Origin: JBBQKF01 sp038326615
Lineage (GTDB): Bacteria; Bacillota; Clostridia; Saccharofermentanales; UBA5734
DNA length: 8,856 nt
Reading direction: 5' to 3'
Assembly (NCBI GenBank): GCA_038326615.1
Contig: JBBQKF010000104.1
Coordinates: forward strand, 1-8,856
Shown: in pieces, positions 1-3,754 of the stretch
Numbering within the stretch: position 1 is the stretch's first letter
How the letters are laid out: each line of letters opens with the position of its first letter
The notes under the pieces: model-generated
The model's input: the letters and a program-made list of their open reading frames with translations, nothing else
Told to the model about the DNA's origin: nothing
Database searches by the model: none
Made by a program: the position numbers and the translations under genes

Positions 1-288
1 CACGGAATAATGGATGCCCCACTTGTAAGTGCCCAAACTCTTGCTCTTTATACTATATTTCTCGCTTGTCTTATAGTGATGAGTCGAAAAAGTTCGAATT
101 TTTAGTTCAGCATTTTATTCAGCATTTTATTCAGCATTTTATTCAGCATTTTAATCAGCATTTTAATCAGCATTTTAATCAGCATTTTAATCAGCATTTT
201 ATTCAGCATTTTATTCAGCATTTTAATCAGTATTGTTGCATATGGACCTGCTTTAGTGGTAGAATATAAAACAATTGAAAATTACTAA
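1..288 (+). pseudogene. 3' part of an unidentified membrane-protein gene, interrupted by TAG
   Basis: Frame 1 is open from the window edge to a TAG at 103-105. It reads as a hydrophobic C-terminal segment with a stretch like LALYTIFLACLIVM followed by basic residues. Past the TAG the same frame stays open through the 12-bp repeat, read as SILF/SILI units. It ends as IVAYGPALVVEYKTIENY with TAA at 286-288, 19 nt before the upp ribosome site. Both halves look like membrane protein, and the final stop fits a gene ending just before upp. I infer one original gene now split by a nonsense codon, or a sequencing error. Alternatively the protein truly ends at 105. Frame 3 is also open across 3-269 but gives an unnatural Cys-rich then QHFI-repeat peptide, so I prefer frame 1. 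I do not recognise the family, and the 5' end is outside the window. Confidence 0.35.
108..239 (+). repeat. 12-bp tandem repeat, 10 full units plus one degenerate
   Basis: The unit CAGCATTTTATT or CAGCATTTTAAT is repeated without gaps from 108 to 227, and a decayed eleventh copy (CAGTATTGTTGC) occupies 228-239. The only variation among the ten good copies is the eleventh base (T or A). In order the units are T,T,T,A,A,A,A,T,T,A, which suggests block duplication and slippage. The unit is a multiple of three, so copy-number change keeps any reading frame. In frame 1 it encodes a hydrophobic SILF/SILI tetrapeptide. It ends 82 nt before the upp start. Confidence 0.95.
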
Positions 289-321
289 GTAAATAACAAA
301 TATTGTAGGAGGCTATAAATC

Positions 322-951
322 ATGGAGAACGTTTTTATATTTGACCATCCATTAATTCAACACAAAATATCACTCATGAGGGATAAAAGAACCACCACAA
401 AGGAATTCAGGGAGCTTGTTTCAGAGGTTTCTATGCTAATGGCATACGAAGTAACCCGTGATTTGCCATTAAAAGAAATTGAAGTCGAAACGCCTGTTGC
501 TATTGCTAAAACGAAAGTTCTTGCAGGAAAGAAGATGGCTATTGTTCCAATTCTCCGTGCAGGATTAGGAATGGTTGACGGTATGCTAAGTCTCATGCCA
601 ATGGCTAAGGTTGGTCATATTGGTCTTTACAGGGATCCTAAGACTCTTGAACCAGTTGAATATTATTGTAAACTTCCAGAAGATGCTATCGAAAGAGATA
701 TAGTAGTACTTGATCCAATGCTTGCAACAGGCGGTTCAGCTTCAGCGGCGGTATCTTTCCTTAAGGCAAGGGGTATAAAAAACATCAAATTTATGTGCCT
801 TATAGCTGCTCCTGAAGGAGTCAGACGTCTTAATGCAGATCATCCGGATGTACCGATTTTCTGTGCATCTCTTGACGAAAAACTAAATGACCATGCTTAT
901 ATTGTCCCAGGTCTTGGTGATGCTGGTGACCGTTTATTTGGCACAAAGTAA
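322..951 (+). CDS. upp: Uracil phosphoribosyltransferase
   Basis: This 209-residue protein has the usual length of bacterial Upp. It salvages uracil in the cytosol: uracil + PRPP gives UMP + diphosphate. The N-terminus (MENVFIFDHPLIQHKIS, then a RDKRTTTKEFR stretch) matches the family start. The PRPP-binding loop is at residues about 128-140 (VVLDPMLATGGSA). RAG at 79-81 and the C-terminal GDAGDRLFGT (199-208) are the conserved phosphate- and uracil-site segments. The start is fixed by AGGAGG at 307-312, nine bases before ATG. It appears to form its own transcription unit or the last gene of an upstream one, because a strong hairpin terminator follows 83 nt after the stop. Pairing with a dCMP deaminase downstream links it to pyrimidine salvage. 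Identification is secure from motifs and length. Confidence 0.97.
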   Translation: MENVFIFDHPLIQHKISLMRDKRTTTKEFRELVSEVSMLMAYEVTRDLPLKEIEVETPVAIAKTKVLAGKKMAIVPILRAGLGMVDGMLSLMPMAKVGHIGLYRDPKTLEPVEYYCKLPEDAIERDIVVLDPMLATGGSASAAVSFLKARGIKNIKFMCLIAAPEGVRRLNADHPDVPIFCASLDEKLNDHAYIVPGLGDAGDRLFGTK

Positions 952-1034
952 AAACTTGTGCATATTGATGTGTCTGTAGCACTTGCAATCACAACTTTAT
1001 AAGAGCATAATTGAATAAACATTGGTAATGGGGC

Positions 1035-1070
1035 CCCGAAGGATTTTTATAGTCCTTCGGGTTTATCATT
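1035..1070 (+). terminator. Intrinsic terminator of upp
   Basis: A perfect 9-bp stem, CCCGAAGGA (1035-1043) and TCCTTCGGG (1053-1061), encloses a 9-nt loop and is followed by TTTATCATTT. It lies 83 nt past the upp stop and is by far the most GC-rich element in an AT-rich gap. It separates upp from the comEB-atp operon. The T-tract is interrupted, so read-through is possible. Confidence 0.85.
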
Positions 1071-1112
1071 TACCGAAAATGCTAAAAACACAAAGCGCAG
1101 AATACAAGAAAC

Positions 1113-1155
1113 CATAATTATTAACAAATTAATTTATTATTAGTTAATAATTAAC
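1113..1155. promoter_or_regulatory. Paired dyads, GTTAATnATTAAC type
   Basis: GTTAATAATTAAC at 1143-1155 is a perfect 13-nt dyad with a single central base. A second copy at 1113-1125 matches the same dyad at 11 of 13 positions (TAATTATTAAC, 1115-1125). Their centres (1119 and 1149) are 30 bp apart, about three helical turns. The two copies are also mutually complementary over 11 bp (1115-1125 with 1143-1153, 17-nt loop) and are followed by five T, so a weak AT-rich transcription-stop hairpin is the alternative. The site lies in the gap upstream of comEB. AT-rich sequence makes such dyads easier to get by chance. Confidence 0.35.
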
Positions 1156-1176
1156 TTTTTCGCTAAAGTAATATAA

Positions 1177-1210
1177 TGATAATATTATGATAATATTATC
1201 ATAATATGAT
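1177..1210. promoter_or_regulatory. 26-bp perfect palindrome, candidate operator
   Basis: Positions 1182-1207 form a perfect palindrome with half-site ATATTATGATAAT, and pairing resumes at 1179-1180/1209-1210 after one mismatch. An 11-bp direct repeat TGATAATATTA overlaps it (1177-1187 and 1188-1198). The core TGATAAT/ATTATCA resembles the half-sites of Fur-family boxes (known form 7-1-7), but here the halves abut with no central base. It sits about 33-58 bp upstream of the best -10 candidate for the comEB-atp operon. I infer an operator or a cruciform-prone site; the regulator is not known. Confidence 0.4.
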
Positions 1211-1216
1211 TAGATT

Positions 1217-1245
1217 TTATAAATATATTATAAATGTTTTATAAT
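1217..1245 (+). promoter_or_regulatory. Candidate sigma-A promoter of the comEB-atp operon
   Basis: A perfect -10 hexamer TATAAT lies at 1240-1245. At the ideal 17-bp spacing the -35 position (1217-1222) reads TTATAA, matching TTGACA at only three of six bases. A second TATAAT at 1253-1258 has no -35 partner. Either would give a leader of roughly 110-125 nt before comEB. The local sequence is very AT-rich, so the call is tentative, but a promoter is needed here because the upp terminator lies upstream. Confidence 0.4.
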
Positions 1246-1339
1246 GCACCTATATAATTTTAATGATATTTAGTAATATTTAGGAAACACAAGCACTAAC
1301 ACAAACAACTGTATTTTTGAATTTACAAGAGAGGAAACA

Positions 1340-1358
1340 TTCTCATATTTTATGAGAA
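1340..1358 (+). promoter_or_regulatory. Small hairpin just before the comEB ribosome site
   Basis: TTCTCATA (1340-1347) and TATGAGAA (1351-1358) form a perfect 8-bp inverted repeat with a TTT loop. It ends 15 nt before the comEB ATG and beside its ribosome site (TAGGA, 1366-1370). As RNA it could modulate initiation; as DNA it could bind a dimeric protein. An out-of-frame ATG at 1352-1354 in the right arm opens a 13-codon ORF overlapping the comEB start. Function is unknown. Confidence 0.35.
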
Positions 1359-1373
1359 GACAGGGTAGGATTT

Positions 1374-1832
1374 ATGAGACCTTCATGGGATGATTATTTT
1401 ATGCAAATCAGTGAGCTTGTTAAGACAAGATCGACGTGTATCAGAAGACAAGTTGGTGCAACAGTTGTTTTAGATAGAAGAATTATATCGACTGGATATA
1501 ATGGTGCACCTAAAGGTACCACACACTGTGAAGTAGTTGGGTGTATGAGAGAACTTCTTAATGTTCCTTCAGGGGAAAGACACGAGCTTTGCCGCGCAAC
1601 CCATGCAGAGCAAAATGCAATTGTTCAGGCAGCCTACTCGGGGACATCCCTTAAAGGCGCAACCATATATGTCACATGTCAGCCATGTTCAATGTGTGCA
1701 AAATTGCTTATTAATGCTGGAATAGTTAAAATTGTTTATAATGGCAATTATCCAGATAAGTTGTCGTTAGAACTTCTTTTTGAAGCTAACGTTGAACTAG
1801 TGAATTACGAAACGATTAGAAATCAGGTATAA
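1374..1832 (+). CDS. comEB: dCMP deaminase, ComEB-like
   Basis: This 152-residue protein belongs to the zinc-dependent cytidine/deoxycytidylate deaminase family and should convert dCMP to dUMP plus ammonia, feeding dTMP synthesis. The catalytic motif HAE is at residues 77-79 (His zinc ligand, Glu proton shuttle), and the second motif PCSMC at 104-108 supplies Cys105 and Cys108. The RRQVGATVV segment at 24-32 and GYNGAPKGTTHC at 41-52 are typical of deoxycytidylate deaminases, which separates it from free-nucleoside deaminases. Length is usual for bacterial ComEB. Ribosome signals (GGGTAGGA) lie just upstream. The stop is only 3 nt before the atpB ATG, so it is probably co-transcribed with the ATP synthase genes. 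The ComEB name comes from the Bacillus competence operon; the sequence itself supports only the deaminase role. Confidence 0.93.
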   Translation: MRPSWDDYFMQISELVKTRSTCIRRQVGATVVLDRRIISTGYNGAPKGTTHCEVVGCMRELLNVPSGERHELCRATHAEQNAIVQAAYSGTSLKGATIYVTCQPCSMCAKLLINAGIVKIVYNGNYPDKLSLELLFEANVELVNYETIRNQV

Positions 1833-1835
1833 TCT

Positions 1836-2648
1836 ATGATTTATTTAATGGCAGATAACTATTTTTTACAATTAATTGATGCAATAAAGAAAGAATTCAT
1901 TGCAGAGATTCAAGTTGGAAATATCGGTGAAGAAATAGCAAAAGCTATCGCTCCTCAGGATGTTTTTTCGATTCCACTTGGCACTTTTTCGATTTCTATT
2001 GGACAAGCGGTTGTTGCGACATGGATTGTAATGGTTTTCATTGCTGCTCTCGGGTTTTGGCTAGGAAGAGATTTTCATGAAATTCCTAGACGAAAACAAG
2101 TAGTTGCTGAAGGAATTGTAAATATATTTGTTAAGCTTTGCGAAGACCAACACATGTCTACGAAGCAAGCAGAAATTGTAGCACCTTATGTTGGAAGTAT
2201 GGCAATTTTTATATGTTTAGCGAATACAACTTCAGCATTTAAAATGACACCACCTGCGAAAGACCCTATCTTCCCTATTGCACTTGCGCTTTTTACTATT
2301 GCTTATGTTATTTTTACAGGGATAAGGTTCGTTGGAATAAAGGGATTTTGGAGTTCTCTCACTTACCCAAATGCTGCATTACTTCCTTTTAAAATTCTTG
2401 ATTACATTATCAAGCCGATATCATTGTCGCTTCGACTTTTTGGCAATGTATTTGGTGCATTTATATTGATGGAATTTATTTATATAGTTTTCCCTATTAT
2501 TGTGCCAGGGGTTTTGGGATTATGGTTTGATTTAGCAGATGGGCTTTTACAAGGTATTGTTTTCTCGTATCTTACAATCATATACATAGGAGAAATTATC
2601 GAAGGATCTTCAGAATCCGCAGGTCATAGAAAAATAATTAAGGAATAA
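1836..2648 (+). CDS. atpB: F-type ATP synthase subunit a
   Basis: A 270-residue integral membrane protein forming the stator half of the ion channel beside the c-ring. The hallmark SLRLFGN is at residues 198-204, with the essential Arg at 200, and the partner Gln of the last helix is at 239 (LLQGIVFSYLTIIY). Hydrophobic segments are at about 55-76, 118-133, 146-165, 190-225 and 238-258, as expected for the five- to six-helix a subunit. The N-terminal 50 residues are polar, with an amphipathic IKKEFIAEIQ stretch. The chosen ATG (1836) is 3 nt after comEB and has a weak AGG at 1825-1827; Met5 (1848) is an in-frame alternative. The tail KIIKE is basic and short. The ribosome site is poor compared with the other atp genes, suggesting coupling to comEB translation. 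Confidence 0.96.
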   Translation: MIYLMADNYFLQLIDAIKKEFIAEIQVGNIGEEIAKAIAPQDVFSIPLGTFSISIGQAVVATWIVMVFIAALGFWLGRDFHEIPRRKQVVAEGIVNIFVKLCEDQHMSTKQAEIVAPYVGSMAIFICLANTTSAFKMTPPAKDPIFPIALALFTIAYVIFTGIRFVGIKGFWSSLTYPNAALLPFKILDYIIKPISLSLRLFGNVFGAFILMEFIYIVFPIIVPGVLGLWFDLADGLLQGIVFSYLTIIYIGEIIEGSSESAGHRKIIKE

Positions 2649-2657
2649 TAGCCAAAC

Positions 2658-2686
2658 AATCAAAATTATTAAAAGCACTTTTGATT
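2658..2686 (+). promoter_or_regulatory. AT-rich stem-loop between atpB and atpE
   Basis: AATCAAAA (2658-2665) and TTTTGATT (2679-2686) form a perfect 8-bp inverted repeat with a 13-nt loop, 10 nt after the atpB stop. The rest of the 117-nt gap (to 2765) is A-rich, with a strong AAGGAGA ribosome site for atpE at 2754-2760. Such a structure could be an RNA-processing or stability element favouring the abundant c-subunit message. The stem is weak and there is no T-tract, so it is not called a terminator. Confidence 0.3.
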
Positions 2687-2765
2687 ACAACCTATTGAGA
2701 ACTATTATTTCGAAAATTTATAAAAAAATAAGAAAAATAATTATGAAGAATAGAAGGAGATTATT

Positions 2766-2999
2766 ATGGACGCAGGTTTAATAGCATTAGGAGCAGCACT
2801 CGCGATAGCATTTGCAGCAGCAGGCGCCGCAATCGGCATTGGAATGGCTGCAGGTAAAGCGTTTGAAGCATCAGCCAGGCAACCAGAACTAGCAGGTAGA
2901 ATTCAGACATTGCTTTTTACAGCTATTGTCTTTATTGAAGCAACTGCAATTTATGCACTAGTTGTAAGCCTTCTGCTTATTTTTGTTTTTAACAAATAA
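2766..2999 (+). CDS. atpE: F-type ATP synthase subunit c
   Basis: A 77-residue hairpin of two transmembrane helices (about 4-32 and 47-74) that oligomerises into the rotor ring. The polar loop has the diagnostic ARQPE at 37-41. The ion-carrying carboxylate is Glu58 in FIEATAIYALV. Helix 1 has small-residue packing (AAAGAAIGIG, about 17-26), a GxAxGxG variant of the usual glycine motif. Aligned by eye with the Na+ c subunit of Ilyobacter, the Gln32 position is Ile25 and the Ser66 position is Ala59, while the Thr and Tyr of the site are kept (Thr60, Tyr63). This favours H+ over Na+. AAGGAGA (2754-2760) is five bases before ATG and is one of the strongest ribosome sites here, fitting the high copy number of c. 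Confidence 0.97.
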   Translation: MDAGLIALGAALAIAFAAAGAAIGIGMAAGKAFEASARQPELAGRIQTLLFTAIVFIEATAIYALVVSLLLIFVFNK

Positions 3000-3019
3000 T
3001 GAGACGATGCAAGAAATTT

Positions 3020-3039
3020 CTTCAAATCATTGAAGTTTT
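3020..3039 (+). terminator. Weak hairpin with T-run after atpE, possible attenuator
   Basis: CTTCAA (3020-3025) and TTGAAG (3030-3035) form a 6-bp stem with an ATCA loop, followed directly by TTTT, 20 nt past the atpE stop. A perfect 12-bp palindrome AAGAAATTTCTT (3011-3022) overlaps the left arm, so the two foldings compete. A partial stop here would give more atpE than downstream message, matching the need for many c subunits per enzyme. The stem is short, so full termination is unlikely. Confidence 0.35.
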
Positions 3040-3068
3040 AAAGGCATATTAATCATAAATCTGCCATA

Positions 3069-3110
3069 AAATATGAACAGCAAATATGAACAGCAAATAT
3101 GAACAGCAAA
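3069..3110 (+). repeat. 13-bp tandem repeat, three copies
   Basis: AAATATGAACAGC occurs three times without gaps or mismatches (3069-3081, 3082-3094, 3095-3107), followed by a partial AAA. It lies in the 206-nt gap between atpE and atpF. The period is not a multiple of three, which argues that the repeat tract is not itself coding and would shift frame on slippage. Each unit contains an ATG in a different frame. Confidence 0.95.
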
Positions 3111-3206
3111 CAGGACGAACATATTGTTTGTATATTATTTAGTATTTATGTGGCGTTTACTTCAAATGATAAAGAGATAAAAAAAGAGAGAGAGGCGATC
3201 GACTGA
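3099..3206 (+). CDS. Possible 35-codon leader ORF overlapping the atpF start
   Basis: From the ATG in the third 13-bp repeat, an ORF of 35 codons runs to a TGA at 3204-3206, which overlaps the atpF ATG as TGATG. The predicted peptide starts MNSKQDEHIVCILFSIYVAF and ends in a charged KKEREAID tail encoded by the purine-rich atpF ribosome site. No ribosome site is visible before this ATG, and no family is recognised. The exact stop/start overlap is the usual geometry for translational coupling, but one such overlap can occur by chance. It may instead be an unused frame. Confidence 0.2.
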   Translation: MNSKQDEHIVCILFSIYVAFTSNDKEIKKEREAID

Positions 3207-3751
3207 TGGATTATTTAACAAGTCCCGTCGTTGTATATTTAGTATTGATAACACCGGAAAACTTAGCAAAGTACATAGTTACTGCTGTTTTTACGATTAT
3301 TAATTTATTAGTAACATATGTGATTCTTAAGAAGTTTCTTTTTATGCCAACGATTAAATTTATGCGCGCAAGACAAGCAGCAGTTGAGGATGATATCAAA
3401 AAGGCAAAAGAAATGAGACAAGCAGCAGAAACGAAGTTTACCGAGGCGACCAACCGTATTGAATCTTCAATAAGGGAAGCATCAACAATTGTTAATGATG
3501 CTAAGGTTCAGGCAGAATCACAAAGTGATTCAATGTTAATTGCTGCCAAGAAGGAAGTTTCAGATATTGTAGGTCGTGCTGATTCAGACATCGAAAGAAT
3601 GCGTACGGCAATGATGGAGCAGATGCGCGATGAAGTCGCAGATCTTGCAGTATCGATTGCATCTAAGGTCATAACACAATCTATTGATGCAAACAAACAA
3701 AGAGAATTAGTCGACCAGTTTATCGGCGAAGAGATGAAGGGAAAGGTATAA
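3206..3751 (+). CDS. atpF: F-type ATP synthase subunit b
   Basis: A 181-residue peripheral-stalk subunit. A transmembrane helix spans about residues 22-46 (IVTAVFTIINLLVTYVILKKFLF), followed by the family-typical FMPTIKFMRARQAAVEDDI. Residues about 58-145 form a long charged, alanine-rich helix that dimerises as the stator. The C-terminal segment 144-176 (EVADLAVSIASKVI, then a DANKQRELVDQFI end) is the normal delta-binding end of b. It is a single b gene, so a homodimer is expected. AGAGAGAGG ends 10 bases before the ATG. The protein ends normally: it has no delta sequence fused at its C-terminus, unlike mycobacterial b-delta. Its stop is 3 nt before the delta/alpha fusion gene, exactly where atpH normally sits. 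Confidence 0.94.
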   Translation: MDYLTSPVVVYLVLITPENLAKYIVTAVFTIINLLVTYVILKKFLFMPTIKFMRARQAAVEDDIKKAKEMRQAAETKFTEATNRIESSIREASTIVNDAKVQAESQSDSMLIAAKKEVSDIVGRADSDIERMRTAMMEQMRDEVADLAVSIASKVITQSIDANKQRELVDQFIGEEMKGKV

Positions 3752-3754
3752 TAC

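Noticed and set aside
103..105. TAG recoding (for example pyrrolysine)
   Set aside because: TAG terminates atpC here in tandem, and nothing in the window suggests a suppressor system; a nonsense change or true end is simpler.
108..239. CRISPR-like array
   Set aside because: Units are 12 bp and directly adjacent with no spacers, so this is a simple tandem repeat.
66..269. 67-codon ORF with QHFI/QHFN repeats
   Set aside because: It is frame 3 through the 12-bp repeat, needs a TTG start without a ribosome site, and has an unnatural composition. Frame 1 across the same DNA gives more plausible membrane-protein ends.
3206..3751. b-delta fusion as in mycobacteria
   Set aside because: AtpF is 181 residues and ends with the ordinary b C-terminus; no delta sequence is attached.
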